DNA of 64,000 nt from Tricholoma matsutake. Its lineage: Eukaryota; Basidiomycota; Agaricomycetes; Agaricales; Tricholomataceae. Every line of letters begins with the position of its first letter. Positions within the stretch are counted from its first letter, which is position 1. Where the stretch lies: NCBI GenBank assembly GCA_026075535.2, contig AP026550.1:3162001-3226000 (forward strand), given 5' to 3'. A program made the translations under genes and the position numbers. Under the pieces are notes generated by a model that saw only the letters and a list, made by a program, of their open reading frames with translations, was not told the DNA's origin and ran no database searches. Positions 29,725-42,505 of the stretch are shown in pieces.

Positions 29725-32700
29725 ATGTCCAGCCTTTTTAATACCCTGTGGGCTGGTTCCCGTCTTTCATCTTCTCACCCGATGGATTCGGGTTCTTCAG
29801 AACAAGTGCTCATGCCCAATAATAAAGAAGGCGCACTGGACGAACGTCTGTCAGAACAATGTGAGCTACGTATAGAGGGGATGACTTGCGGGTCATGTGT
29901 GGAGGTCTGTTCAAACCAGATGCTGATCCACAGTCGCTCACTCTCGTTTTCAGGCTATCGAGGGCATGTTGCGAGAGCAGAAAGGCATTCATTCAATCAA
30001 AGTTGCGCTTCTGGCAGAACGTGGTGTTATCGATTACGATCCAGGTTTATGGACGGTTGATAAACTAATAAGTGTTAGTGCATTTCTGTTGTCATTCCTC
30101 AGAACATAATCTCATATTTCAGCACAGGAAATATCTGACATCGGTTTTGACGCCACCCTTATACCCCCTCTCCGCGCTGATGCAGTCACCCTTCGGATAT
30201 ATGGCATGACATGTTCATCATGTACCTCCACCGTCGAATCTGGTCTCTCCGTCGTCCCCGGCATCACATCAGTCGCTGTCTCGCTTGCCACCGAAACCTG
30301 CACTATCCACTTCGACCGATCCATGATTGGTCCGCGCGAAATGGTTGAACGAATCGAGGACATGGGTTTTGATGCCATGCTCTCCGACCAGCAGGACGCC
30401 ACCCAGCTACAATCTCTCACTCGCACCAAAGAAATTATGGAGTGGCGTTCTCGTTTCTTATGGAGTGCAGCCTTTGCCATCCCTGTATTTTTCATAACTA
30501 TGGTCGGCCCCCGTATTCCATATATCCGTTCTTTCCTTTCGCACCGCTTCAGTCGTGGCATCTACGTAGGCGATCTTCTAGCTCTAATCCTCACTACACC
30601 CGCACAGTTTTGGGTCGGCGCGAAATTCTACCGCAGTGCATATAAGGCATTGAGACATGGCAGTTCAACCATGGATGTTCTCGTCATGCTAGGAACCACT
30701 GCTGCCTATTCCTACTCCATCATCTCTATGGTCTTGGCTATTTTCAATGTTGACCCTAATTTCCGCCCGTTCTTATTCTTCGAGACGAGTACCATGTTGA
30801 TCGCATTTGTCTCTTTGGGTCGCTACCTCGAAAACAAGGCCAAGGGGCAAACTAGCGCTGCCCTGACTGACCTCATGTCTCTTTCTCCATCCATGGCCTC
30901 CATTTATACTGATGCACCCGCTTGTACACGGGAGAAAAAGATCGCGACAGAACTCGTGCAAGTGGGCGATAGTGTCAAAATTGTACCTGGTGACAAAGTC
31001 CCTGCCGATGGGACTGTCATCAAAGGTTCCTCCACTGTAGATGAAAGTGCCATTACTGGCGAAGCCCTTCCTATCCTCAAACAAGTCGGTGACCCCGTGA
31101 TCGGTGGGACTGTCAACGGGCTAGGGACATTTGATATGATTGTCACGCGCGCCGGCAAGGACACGGCGCTTTCTCAGATCGTGCGTCTCGTCGAGGAAGC
31201 ACAGACGTCCAAGGCTCCCATCCAGGCTTTTGCGGATCGTATTGCTGGTTATTTCGTCCCGACGGTTGTCTCTTTGGCTGTGATCACGTTCTTTGGGTGG
31301 ATCCTCCTTTCCAGCCTAGTCAGTGAGGAGAGCCTGCCGAAGATGTTCCACCGGCATGGAATGAGCAAGCTTGGAGTGTGTATTCAAATGTGCATCAGCG
31401 TGATCGTCGTGGCGTGTCCATGTGCGCTTGGGCTAGCCACGCCGACTGCGATTATGGTGGGGACTGGGATGGGTGCGAAGAATGGGATCCTGATCAAGGG
31501 CGGACGTGCACTGGAGGCGAGCACGGGGATTAAGAGGGTCGTGCTAGACAAGACTGGGACGGTGACTGTTGGGAAGCTGAGTGTGGTGGGAATGCACTGG
31601 GTGCTGAGCAACGTTGAGGCACCTAGTAACGAGGAGCTTTATGCTGGTGATGCGGGGTTAGATGGTGTCTGTGCAGATGGTGTTACAGGCAGAAGGGAGG
31701 TCATCGCAATGGTGAGTGCTGTCGAGGCAAGATCGGAGCATCCGCTGGCGAAGGCTATTGCGGTGTATGGGAAGGACCTTCTAGGCAATGATGACCCAGA
31801 GACAGTGATCGACTCGTTTGAGAGCGTGACGGGGGCTGGTGTCAAGGCGTCCATCACATGTACAGGACGCAAATACCGTCTACTCATCGGAAACGCCCAG
31901 TTTGTCACGCAGTCAGAAAATGGCTGCATCCCAAGTTCAATGTTGAGCTACGAGGAACAGGAAATGAAGATGGCACGGACTATCATCTATGTGTCCCTTG
32001 TCGCACAGTCTGCTTCGACATCCCCACTTCCAATTTTGGCGGTGTCGTTATCGGATGCACCGAAACCGTCGAGCCGACATGCGATTAGGGCGTTAGAAGC
32101 AATGGGCATCGAAGTGAATATGATGACTGGCGATGGGAAGACGACAGCGATTGCTATCGCGAAGCAAGTGGGTATTAGACCTGAGGGGGTTTGGGCAAAT
32201 ATGAGTCCTAAAGGGAAGGCTTCCATGATCACGGAGCTAATGGAAAAGTATGGTGGCAGCGTTGCGATGGTAGGTATCTACGCTTTATTGCTGAATATTT
32301 TTAATTTCGATCGTGTGTTTTAACAGGTGGGAGATGGAATCAATGATTCTCCTGCTCTTGTCGCTGCAACGCTTGGTATTGCTTTATCTTCTGGGACATC
32401 TGTGGCAGTTGAAGCAGCGGACATCGTCTTGATGCGTTCTGACTTGCTCGATGTTGTCGCCGCACTCCATCTCTCTCGACAGATATTCTCCGTGATAAAA
32501 CGCAATCTGATATGGGCGTGTGTGTATAATGTCCTCGGCATCCCGCTCGCCATGGGATTCTTCCTCCCTTTCGGGTTGTACATGCATCCGATGCTTTCAG
32601 GCGCCGCGATGGCGTTCTCGAGTGTGAGTGTCGTGATGAGCTCGTTAACGCTGAAGAGGTGGAGGCGTCCGTCGGATAGTGTCATGTCAGGAGAAGAGGT

Positions 32701-32854
32701 CAGCACGGCAGAGAGTGGGTGGACGGGAATGTTTATGGATAATGCGCACTCGGCGTTGGATAGCCTTAGAGATATATTCAGTGGGAGAAGGGGAGAAGGC
32801 TACGACCCGTTACCTGTCGAGATGACTGGTACGAACGGGGCGGAGAGAGTGTAA
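29725..32854 (+). CDS. CCC2: copper-transporting P1B-type ATPase (CCC2/ATP7-like)
   Basis: Four exons (29725-29904, 29954-30071, 30123-32269, 32327-32854) give 990 residues in consistent phase. There are two N-terminal heavy-metal domains with MTCGSC (about residues 53-58) and MTCSSC (about 128-133). Membrane helices and the actuator loop with TGE (about 411) follow, then the copper-selective CPC in the membrane (about 531), the phosphorylated DKTGT (about 575), SEHPLAKA in the nucleotide domain and GDGIND at the start of exon 4 (about 816). The family pumps Cu(I) into the Golgi lumen to load secreted oxidases such as laccases and the iron-uptake ferroxidase. Two metal-binding domains is usual for fungi. 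The start is the first ATG of an exon that keeps phase. Confidence 0.93.
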
Positions 32855-32962
32855 TGTAAATGTGATATCTGTCTTGTATACATTAGTCTCGTAGAAGTGT
32901 TTATTTAATGTGTGTATATACATTTGTCGAAGGAATACATAACACCTTTTTTGTTGACATCC

Positions 32963-33990
32963 ATGGCGAACATTGGCAGTGTCTTCCTTGGAGATTTCCA
33001 ACGTCATCGTATGTTTTCTACTTCCACACCGCCATCTTCTCCATCATCCATCTCTGGTACTTTCCCCCACTCTTCCCATTCCCCACCAAACACCTGGCCC
33101 GGTCCAGAGCCTGCCTCCGTCATGTCAGAGTATCCCAAGCCAGCATCTCCCACGACTATTGATCCTGTGCTTGCTCTGGAACTACGAATTCGATGGCTGG
33201 AGGCAATAATGGTAGGCGTGAAACCTGATGGGAGGGATGGGAAGGGAAAGGAAAGCGATGATGTTAAGAGTGGAGAATCCCTTGCTAGGATGGCGGAGGA
33301 CGTTCAGAAGAAGCTGGATGCCATCGTCGAAGGGAACGAGGGGCTCAAGCGATTCATCAACCATTGTGGGTAGTTTGCATCTCATCTAAGTGCTATCCCT
33401 TTGATCGAATTGTGAACTACAGACGATCAGCATGCACACCTTCTCACTCCATCGTTTGCGCTCTCTGGGTTATTGCCAGACCCGCCGTCGTACGAGAACA
33501 TGTCACCGGAGGAGTTGGAAGCGTTTCTGGCGGAGATGGAGCCTGATATACGCGCTGCTGACCGAGATATGCGTGAAATTGAAGCGTCGGAGAAAAAAGG
33601 CGTTACGGGTGCAGGCAAACTTGCAGGTTCTTGCCTTCAAATCGCGTTTCGTGTTCGTATTGTTTAATATGGGTGCTCTCGCAGATTATGAGGCTTTGAA
33701 ACCACGACTCGACGCGCTGCTCGATGCGTACCAGAAGGATTTCGTACTTGCTACATCGTTAGAGAAACGGATCACCTCGATCATGGAACAACACGCGACT
33801 CATGTAAGTATATTTTGCGCTTCTGAGTCTGATCATATTACAGGAGTTGAGGTTCATGTCTATGCAAATGTAGGTTGACGCGCTTTCTGAGCTTTTTGTC
33901 TCGTGGGACGACGCGCTCATGGTCGCTGAAGACAAGGCTTCTCTTCTTGAACGAGAACGCGAAGGACGACGCCGTTTGGGACTGGAATGA
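32963..33990 (+). CDS. dynactin p22/p24 subunit-like protein (DCTN3 family)
   Basis: Four exons (32963-33365, 33423-33626, 33685-33803, 33874-33990) give 280 residues. After a serine/proline-rich leader (about residues 10-65) the protein is mostly helical: LALELRIRWLEAIMVG, then LARMAEDVQKKLDAIVEGNEGL, then HAHLLTPSF, a long coiled-coil region, and a C-terminal ELFVSWDDAL. This order matches dynactin subunit 3, which sits in the shoulder complex that links the p150 projecting arm to the Arp1 filament of the dynein activator. The identification rests on pattern, not on a hallmark residue. It begins 108 bp after the copper ATPase, same strand. Confidence 0.6.
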
Positions 33991-36579
33991 AGCTCGCAGG
34001 TCGTAGTGCATCTGCCACAGATGTGAAATAGAACTCGGCTACATATATAGCTCCACATGTGCTGGTTGGATCTTGTCCACCCTTCCATTGGCTGCGGGAC
34101 GACGCGTTGCACGACATAGCGACTCAGTCCCATTAACTGTGGATATATTTTATTCACACGAGCTGTCGTATACGTAGTACCAAACCACGGGCAGCCTTAT
34201 ATATTGGTACTGCAGTGTGAGTAATCTCGAATGTATCACAAATAAACGCAACTGATGTGCCTCGAGAAGCGAAAGTAATAGACCTCATTTGTTGATGATG
34301 TTGTGTCAATATAAATTTAAGTCTCTCTTGGTACTTGCTCTGCTTCTCACGTACTCCTTAGCCTATGTGCCTGTCCTTCGTCCGGATTGTCACTCATTTA
34401 GCGTGGATGGCAGCCAAGTCGGTATCTTCAAAAATAAACACGAGATACGCCTCGCTAGCTTTCTGCCGCGCGTTGATCATGGCAGACAGCTACCGCAGGT
34501 CCACCCTGCATGGCAACATTTCAATGAAAGTGTATATGAAAAAGGAACCGCAACTTACCTCTGTTGCTGTGCAATTTCACGGACGAGCCGCTGGTCAGGT
34601 AGCTGCCCATAAGGAGCTCTGTGGATTTTTGAAAACGTCTAATTTCTAAAAGCGACACTGCCAGGCCTCAAACGAAAGCTACGAGCCACGGAGACGCATA
34701 TCGAGGGCTGGAGCGGGAGTCGTTTGGCGTCCACGCCGACTCGGAGGCGCTTGGTGGAACTTGTATGAAAGCGCTTGATGTTTGTTGCATGAATACTGAC
34801 CTTTACTTAGTTACAAATGGAAGAAAGTGAACCAGACTGCCACAACGTACAAACGTACACGTATTGCGCCCAACTACAAGGAGGTCAGACGAAAGTCACG
34901 AAACGCAAACAGACCGAAACGGGGAAGAGGCGGGCACACATGACCATGGTCCAAATGTGATGGCTGGCTCTTTGTGACACTGGAAGGGCAATGACCAGTT
35001 AAAGCTAGCATTCGTATCACCCACTATCGATGTCACCCAGCGACCCACTTAGTGACCCGACATATCAATTGCACAAGATATTGGGAAACTGAAAGAACTG
35101 ACGGCCGCCAAGGTTAGCCGCGCCAGCGTGACCAAGAACTATCTATGATGGCTGAGCCTACTGAGAAATATGGCAGGCCGTTCTAAAGAAATATCCAAAC
35201 ACTGAGTAACCACAAAAGCAGGTGTACGCACATTGAGCACATCTGCACTGGTCCCCCAACTCGATCTCGTAACTCACATCATCATCAATGATGTTTTGCC
35301 TCGTGTACAAAGAACGCTGGATTACGTTCGGAATGTCACGGTGAGGCGAGTTGCACCAGCGAAAGCACTGGGCGACTGGCGAGTTGATTTTGGGGTGAAT
35401 TGGCTTGATATGGGTTGCTTGCGATGAGGATCGGTTGATCGAGAAGCAATTTGGATTGTTGAAGACGACGCAAAAAAGTGTGCTGAGCGATTGGCAGAGG
35501 AAGCTCGACCGCGAGGTGAATATCTGACAGAAATTGGCCGTTGGACGTACACATATCTCGTCAGTCGGTTCCTCCACCTCGTTAGGGGAAGCAAGCAGAC
35601 TATTAAACGATGCGCCACTCAAGAGCTTCTCATTTTTTGCAAATCTGCGGCGGGAGCACCAGACACCCTACTGTAAGATGGAAGATATCCATCATCACAG
35701 GGGAGACCCAGAAGGGAGAGCAGGGACGAAGAAGCTGTGGTACGTGTATTGGGCCGCAATATTCTCTGGACGCAGATAGCAAGTAGGAACAACCGGAACA
35801 ACCGGAACAACTGTGACACTATGTCAGATGTGCAACGAGCCCAATCATCAAGTCCCAGTTCCAATGCAGAAATTCACACCAAGAGAGAGAGAAAATGATA
35901 CAGAAAGACGAGATAAGAGAATGAAGCAGTGAAGGATGATGTTCATCCCAAGATGCGTGCCCGCCCCGAAACATTGTTCAAGCCCATTCGAACAGTCGGG
36001 GAGATATCGGCAGCCATAAAAGAAGGCGACTGGATCAACGCACTTGGTAAGACTCTAGTTCACTTTGTACCTGCAACATATACTAATTGTCCACGATTTC
36101 TACGGATTTGAGACCAGCGAATCTTGCGATAATACTGACTCTCTGCAGGTGGTCTAAGCACTCGTGCCATGAATTATTTTTATAAAGCCAAGAGGGTCGT
36201 ATTGCAGGTGTCGTAGGACCGAGTTCTGCAATTCTCAGTCGTGCCCGAGAATAGGCAGAACTGTCACTGACTATATTGCTATCACGCATGACTATTGCCA
36301 TCCATTTTACATAATTCTACTTGCGCATGTCAACTTCCATTGAAGCTGTTTAAATGTACCTAAGACCCATAAACATGCGGAAAGCGAACCAGAATGCCGA
36401 GGATCGCTGCCCGAACCGTTGCCAATAGCCAACAAAAAAAGAATCGGATACTTCTAAGAAGCGCGACACCAGGGTCAGAGCTCCACGCTCGCTCACTTAT
36501 CTGCACTTTAGTTAGAGACACGAAGCTGCTTCGACACCGGTACATTCTTTCCACTCTTCCAATATAACCCTTTAATTAG
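33991..36579. other. gene-poor stretch with protein-like fragments
   Basis: There is no complete gene. Two overlapping plus-strand frames at 34,289-34,649 look like chance. At 35,233-35,680 one plus frame, interrupted only by TGA 35425-35427, reads as plausible helical protein (HIIINDVLPRVQRTLDYVRN, then LAEEARPRGEYLTEIGRWT). At 35,929-36,111 another short frame has a protein-like start. These may be remnants of one or more decayed genes; I recognise none. Confidence 0.3.
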
Positions 36580-37400
36580 AAACCATGCGGTGGTCGCAAC
36601 GAGACACTGTTGGAGAAATCTCCCCATCTTGTCGTGCCCATACTATGACTTTGGTCGACCGCAAGTTCATCATGTCTGGCGGAGGCTACGGTTCCACATA
36701 ATATGATGCTGTCTTCGTTCTTGATACGCAGACGCATACCTGTACACGGCTTACGATAGTAGGAACCTGCCGTCGAGCCCATACGGCTGTGCTTTACCAA
36801 TGGAAGATATAGATCTTCGGCAATGGAAATGAAATGACAGCACTGAATTATGTATGGACATTAGACGTCTCATCTATGTATGTCCAAAATAAAATGCCAG
36901 AAAGTTGAGACGACAGGGAAAAAGCCTGGTGCTAGGGGTTATCATTCGGTTGGGAATGTCATGACTGTGCTGAGTAGGAGCATTGAAAAGACTTATTCAC
37001 CGACATATGGCTTCTGGACCTTGGTGTATATAGCAGACTCTTATATGAACCAAATACACGGTGGTGGAAGTTTGGAATAAGTTACAAACTCAGAACTATC
37101 GCCGGATAGCACATGCGACTCAAGTCGGATCGTACCTCTGTGGCCTCCGGAGTCCGATAACAAGGATCACCGATTACCGCTTTTCAATCTAGGTGCGTCT
37201 GCTCGCTCGTGTGTCTCCTCTCATTATTGATCCATGCTTCGTAGTTTCCTTACTATACGAACATGTACAACAACCAGTGCTTAGCACAGCTCAGGACGTG
37301 GGTTACCAACGCGACCATTCGCACGGACAGTCGGATTTTCCTCTTTGGAGGATGGGAGTAACACGTGTGATGACACATCCTGGAGACGAGCTTCAATGGA
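36580..37400 (+). pseudogene. decayed kelch-repeat gene
   Basis: Translating the plus strand with frame changes gives the typical kelch landmarks in order: RAHTMTLVDRKFIMSGGGYG, VFVLDTQTHTCTRL, RRAHTAVLY then IFGNGNEMTALNYVWTLDVS, TGKKPGARGYHSV, HATQVGSYL and RIFLFGG. Several stops interrupt them, some explained by CAA to TAA or TGG to TAG. The arrangement resembles the basidiomycete kelch family related to fission yeast Ral2/Tea1-type proteins. No intact gene remains, and the N-terminal and C-terminal limits are unclear. Confidence 0.65.
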
Positions 37401-37464
37401 ATCAACATCACGTGATAGACAAACACGACACGTCCGCGAATTGACGCGCTTCAAGCTAACACCT

Positions 37465-37899
37465 GCAATACGACCCTTTAGAAAACAGATCACATGACAC
37501 CCACATCACATGTACTCCAACTTGAAGTTTCGAAGTTTGAGCATTCAGTGGGGTGAATCAAGACAGTATGACATCAAACAGTGCAGTAAACTAGTGGAAA
37601 TGAATTTGTCCTAAAGTTCTAGGGAGAAAACACGTGTATTGGCCAATAATATAGGATTTACATGGGAATGTAACAAAAAATCTGGGCGATGCGTCGTGAC
37701 AACTCTCGACGCGCCTCGTGGAAGATAGCATACTGCCAGTAGAGACCCCCCGTCGACACCATGTGTTTCCACCATACTAGTACAGTGCCCTGCTAATCCA
37801 ACATCCCACCAGCTCTAAACACCTAGACAGACAAACCCGGCACGCACTCACGTGCTCAGGCTTTACTCATGTGATCTGTTTTCTAAAGGGTCGTATTGC
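37465..37899. repeat. perfect 33-bp inverted repeat flanking 369 bp
   Basis: The sequence at 37465-37497 (it contains ACCCTTTAGAAAACAGATCA) recurs as its exact reverse complement at 37867-37899. The interior has no ORF of note. It has the shape of a small non-autonomous DNA transposon (MITE), but I see no clear target duplication outside the arms. It lies just downstream of the decayed kelch gene. Confidence 0.55.
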
Positions 37900-38767
37900 T
37901 TGAGACCTTCAAGCTTGTCGTCCTCCAAAAAGACACGATGTCTGGCCACGGGAGATTAGCTTAACAATCACTTGAACACATAGGAGTAATGCCGGCTTAG
38001 TCGTCACCCAACCCAAATATCAAATGTTTACGGCCTACTAGTACGTCTATGTTCGTCTGTCCGTACGTTCGAAGTCGAATCTCTCGGTCGTCCACCTCGC
38101 CGAGGTCCTCCTCTTCTCCTTTTGGCCTCGCCTCGCCTCTCAACCGCCTTACGGATGGACACACCAGAGCGTATAGTATGTGGAGTGGAGCTCCGTCAGC
38201 TAATCAACGTATTGGGATTATAGAAAAATTCTTTTTTATCCATGAAAAAAGATTTACAGATGTACTGACACTGCCAGTGATAGTGATGTCAGGAACTTAC
38301 AATTTGGGCTTTCATACGGGGTTCACCTTCGTCGAAATTTACTCAACAGGACCCTCGTCCAAAAGAATTTACCCTCCGGAGCCTCTTTCGTTCACTCATA
38401 GTAGCGGCTTGCTATCGTCCGGAACTCACTTTCAGTCGCATCTCTTTGGACCGAGCATAGGGTTTTAGGCCTTTCCGTAGGCAAACTATCGGGCATGGGC
38501 TCGTTTCTTCCCCAAATTCGTAGGAGCATTTGGATCGGAAACGTCAAACAGCGCGATACACCGGGTCACCTGTGGTCATAGATTTTGCCATCAATTGCTC
38601 CGATCCAGGCTTCTAATAGTGCCCTCAAAAACCAAACTCTATATCAGTCTATATCAGACGAGCATGTTTTCGATAGCGACACGGTGCAATTTCCCCGCTG
38701 TCATCTATCATTCTCTCGCACAGCTCACGACTCGCATTTTCATTTTTTACGGACTGAATATCGAGAC
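37900..38767. other. no gene seen upstream of the hydrolase
   Basis: The open frames are serine-rich low-complexity translations without splice context. The hydrolase promoter is presumably within the last few hundred bases. Confidence 0.4.
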
Positions 38768-39965
38768 ATGGCACATCGTGAAGCTGGAATGGGCAGCATC
38801 GTCGTTCACGAGGATGGTACCAAACTCTTTTATCTAGACAGCGGCCCACCGTCAGAAATTACATACCCGACAATTTTTGCAGTTCATGGCCTCGCATTCA
38901 CCAGTCGTTCGTCCTGTGATGTGTTACTCCCTCCTCTGCTAATTCTTTTCGCAGCCATCTACCAGAGAGTCTCTTCAATCTCTCGCAATGCGGGCATTCG
39001 CTTCGTTTCCATAAATCGTCGTGGATACAAGGGTTCAACTCCACTTCCTGACACTGATCGCGAGATTCTTGCGCAAGGAACGGATGCTCAGAAGACTGAA
39101 TGGCTGAAAAGTCGAGGTCTGGAGATCTCCAACTTTATGAGTTCCTTTATTGTGCGGGAAAATCTCCCTGCGATTAATCCTGAAGGGAAAGGAGGATGTG
39201 TCCTTCTCGCATGGTCAATGGGCTGCTGCTTCACTATGCCCGCTATTGCCTACATCAGTGATCTACCGTCACCCGTGCGGGCCAGCCTTGCTTCACACCT
39301 TCGCGCGTACATCTTGCATGGTCTGTAAATTTGCTTTGTCTTGCTCAGAGCTCACATGATGCTACTTCAGATCCACCGGCGATGGGTCTTGGTTTGCCCA
39401 TGCTTCCCAGTCACATACTTGAGCTTGGTCCCGAGATGTCAGAGGAGGCCAAGTCACGCATCACGACCGGTTGGCTTACCTCCTACTTTCAGCATAGTGG
39501 TTTTACTACTCGTGATTTTCACGGTCTCGACGCGGCTCCTTCCGCAATACGTGTTCCTTCATTGTGGAACATGTCCTTGACCGAGGCCACAGATATTATT
39601 GATCCAGGCCCATGGAATGCATTCGAATTCCCAGTCCTTTGGAACTTCCAATCTCAGTCAAATACTATTTATAAAGCTGTTATGTTTGACAGAGCAGTCA
39701 GAGATGAACTCCCACATATGAAAATCTGGCTGACCATTGGGGATGCTTCTCTGCCGTTTTGCATTTCCGCGTTATGGTCTATTCAGGACGATGAAAAAAT
39801 TCATGGTGGCGATATCAACTACAAGGTATTGCCTGGTATGAATCACTTCGTGAGTTGTTGCTCTACACCATCTCATTTTCCTCGCTAAGTCATTTCGGCT
39901 GGAATCAGGTACATTGGGATGAACCCGAATTAACTGTAGACACCTACCTGGAAATCTTGTCATAA
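38768..39965 (+). CDS. alpha/beta hydrolase family protein
   Basis: Four exons (38768-38903, 38955-39320, 39371-39849, 39909-39965) give 345 residues in phase. The fold is marked by an N-terminal GTKLFYLDSG strand, the VHGLAF oxyanion loop, RFVSINRRGYKGSTPL and the nucleophile elbow AWSMG (Ser about residue 133). The late catalytic His is in MNHFVHWDEPE (about 326, split by the last intron). The acid is not assigned. Small-molecule esters or epoxides are typical substrates, but the actual one cannot be read from sequence. The frame is open upstream to 38,585, so the start could be earlier; ATG 38768 is chosen because the family pattern begins there. Confidence 0.8.
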
Positions 39966-41164
39966 TACAGTGTATCGGAATGCTATGTATGTTTTATTTA
40001 ATCCAGATGCTCTATGTGCAGAAGGGTATAATCTATTGATTTATCTTGCTTCGTAGAAATGACTTACAGAAACGAACCACCAGCACAATGTTGCGCTCCT
40101 CTGACCACTCAATATGAAGTGTATTTAAATTGTATGTAAAGTTGCCAGCGTAAATCGCGAGTATTGAAATCACGAATTCGCGATTCAACGATTCAAATAA
40201 CATATTTCGAACCCACCCTGAGTCGCCTCTGGCTCGACATATGGCTGCTAGGCTGAGCAGTGCTAGCTCATGATGTTACACTTGTGGTGGGAGTTTTTAC
40301 TATCAAGTGCCTGGGACATCTCATGATCGACGAAAACAAATGTCGGAAATTTCCGGATGGCATTATAACCTCACCTAGATTATATGTGGATTATCACTCC
40401 CTCTCAGCTAGTATACTGGGCCCTAATGTGGAAAATCTATTACCTACATATGTAAACTACATTATTGAACTGAACCCGAGGCTTGGTAGCTAGCTTAACA
40501 TCAGTTCTGAGTGTCGATTTTAATGGGTTATGGCGGTTACGTGGGTCACGTGGGTCATATTAGGTTATACTGCATTACATAATTTTGTGACAAAATAGAC
40601 GGAATGTGAAAGAGCTGCGAGGTTTTAAAAAACACTGGCCGGAATATGCGACACAAGAAACCTGCGAGGTCACAGCCAATTGCAAAAGGACGGCCTCATG
40701 TGTGAGGGAAAGGCTAAACTTCACGCAAAGGTTGATAACTCAAAATATAGAGGTGCTGTATGTAGTTGAATATGTTGCTATGTCACACTGTGGCCATGTT
40801 CGTCTTGAAATGAATCTAATGGAGGATGTAATTTCTTGCATGCACGCCAACGCACCTCAACGCACGCAAACTGCACGCCTCTACATGCCCGCCTCTACCT
40901 TACCACGTTTTGTCACACAGATTTTCCGTTGCCGGTATTGAATATTGTATTGAATATTGAACCAATTAATTGATTTCGCATGGTCGCGGTTCACATGGAC
41001 CGTTTTAAGAAATAAGGCCCTGCATAGGTTCGTTAAGAGTTGTTGAGAGCATAATCCTTGTCCGACTTGATGCAATGTTTGTTTATGGATCAGATGTCAT
41101 TTCCCGCAGATCTCAAAAGGCTTGTCGAAAATCAAATTAGGAGTTTTCCAGCTGTACTACAGCG
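39966..41164. other. no gene seen between convergent neighbours
   Basis: Contains AT-rich palindromic words near 40,150-40,200 (ATCGCGA, CGAATTCG) like those near 23.7 kb, and a run of GTGGGTCAC-type repeats near 40,535. No supportable coding region is present. Confidence 0.4.
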
Positions 41165-42408
41165 TCACGATTGTGGAGTCACAGGTCTCCGGGACGCGAT
41201 CACCGAGCTCTTCCCTGAACTGGCATACATGATCTCCGCCATTGTCAACTCTGGGGCCTTGTAGGGATTCTCCTGCATGTCTGGGCCCTGTCTGAAGATG
41301 TCACCGATACCTAGCGGGAATGTGGATGTGGGGAGTTGGAGAAGGTCGTTGGGAGTCCGAGTGAGGTATACGCGGTGGAGAGCATCTTCGGCGGCCTGAA
41401 GTATACATTTAGATGGAAGGTGGGAGGGAGGATGAGACTTACGCGGAACTCTGCCATTTTTAGAGAGCTTCCGAACCCTTCTCCTAGTTGGTCTACGCCG
41501 GAGAAGATGCCGACGACAAATACGGGCGAGTTTGAGAAGCGGCCTGTTTCTTTCAACAGTCTGAGGGGAGTGTGAATGATGATGGCGGACGAGATTGGTT
41601 GAGAAATGGATGTTACCTAGATTTTGGACGTTCCCGCTGTAGCTTTGTGACCATTTCTAGGAGGGCCTTTTTTGGGTCGCGGAATTTGAGCATGCCACGG
41701 AGGTCTATTTCTCTGCTGAGGAAGTAGGAGTGGACGAACTGGCGGGCGGAACGAAGGGAGCATTTTTGGTAGATTAGAGCAGTGATTGCTCGCGGGACGG
41801 ATGATAAGGCATCTGAATGCATAATAGATGGTCGGGTGGGTGTACGAGGCTGTGAAACGTGTCAATGGATACTGAGGTGCGAATGACAAGGGAGATTAGC
41901 ATACAACACGATACCATCTAACTAATGGGGTAGCGCCCATTTCCTGTGCTACACTAGCACAAGATAGAGAACCAACGTGTGCGGTGATGGCAGCCTTGAG
42001 GACTCGTGTTGGTAGATAAGGGTAAGCGGCAAAAACGTATTCCGATGCAAACAAGCCCATGAGGGCGTTTCCAATAGCTTCTAGATGGCCGTTAGTTGCA
42101 GGCAGAGGGTTATGTGGAGATAGCTGGCGATGAATGATGAGAAATGAAGGATGTGTGCATGCCTGCAAGATTGCATCTGTGTCAGAAAGAACAGAGGCGA
42201 GACCAATTCTATGAGTGAAAGCAGAGAGGGCTGAAGGAGGAGGTGGTTGAAGCGAAGCCCATAGTTCTGGAGAGAATGGAAGTTTTGGGACTTCCTGGTG
42301 AGCAAAGAGGGCTTCTTTTGGAGGGAACTTGGACAAATTGGCGGCGGAGACAGAGGCCAGCTTTGCAGCAGAAGAAGCTAGCCTCCGTTGCAGAATTCCA
42401 TAGCTCAT
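41165..42408 (-). CDS. MRPL3: mitochondrial large ribosomal subunit protein mL44 (MRPL3, RNase III fold)
   Basis: Four exons read leftwards (42408-41908, 41849-41617, 41560-41443, 41395-41165) give 360 residues. The N-terminus (MSYGILQRRLASSAAKLAS) is basic and serine/alanine-rich, as expected for mitochondrial import. An RNase III-like domain follows (LQACTHPSF, then GNALMGLFASEYVF), which in mL44 is catalytically inactive. A double-stranded RNA-binding part comes last (VVGIFSGVDQLGEGFGSSLKMAEF). The protein is structural in the mitochondrial 54S subunit. An in-frame ATG 30 bp upstream is possible, but the chosen one gives the better targeting peptide. The first intron uses a GTTGTA donor. 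Confidence 0.85.
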
Positions 42409-42505
42409 CGTACCAGCCAAGAAAGTACAACTCGGCAATTCCCGATAGCATAACCCGTTACTCGTTTACAACCACACCAGGTTGACCAGCCACTACCACC
42501 ACCTT
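42409..42505. promoter_or_regulatory. 97-bp shared upstream region of mL44 and RhoGAP genes
   Basis: The start codons of the two divergent genes are only 97 bp apart, so both promoters and both 5' leaders must lie here or extend into the neighbouring coding sequence. No TATA box is evident. Confidence 0.6.

Noticed and set aside
34289..34649. Two overlapping plus-strand ORFs with a hydrophobic start
   Set aside because: Neither frame continues into a recognisable domain, and the apparent signal peptide alone is not enough support.
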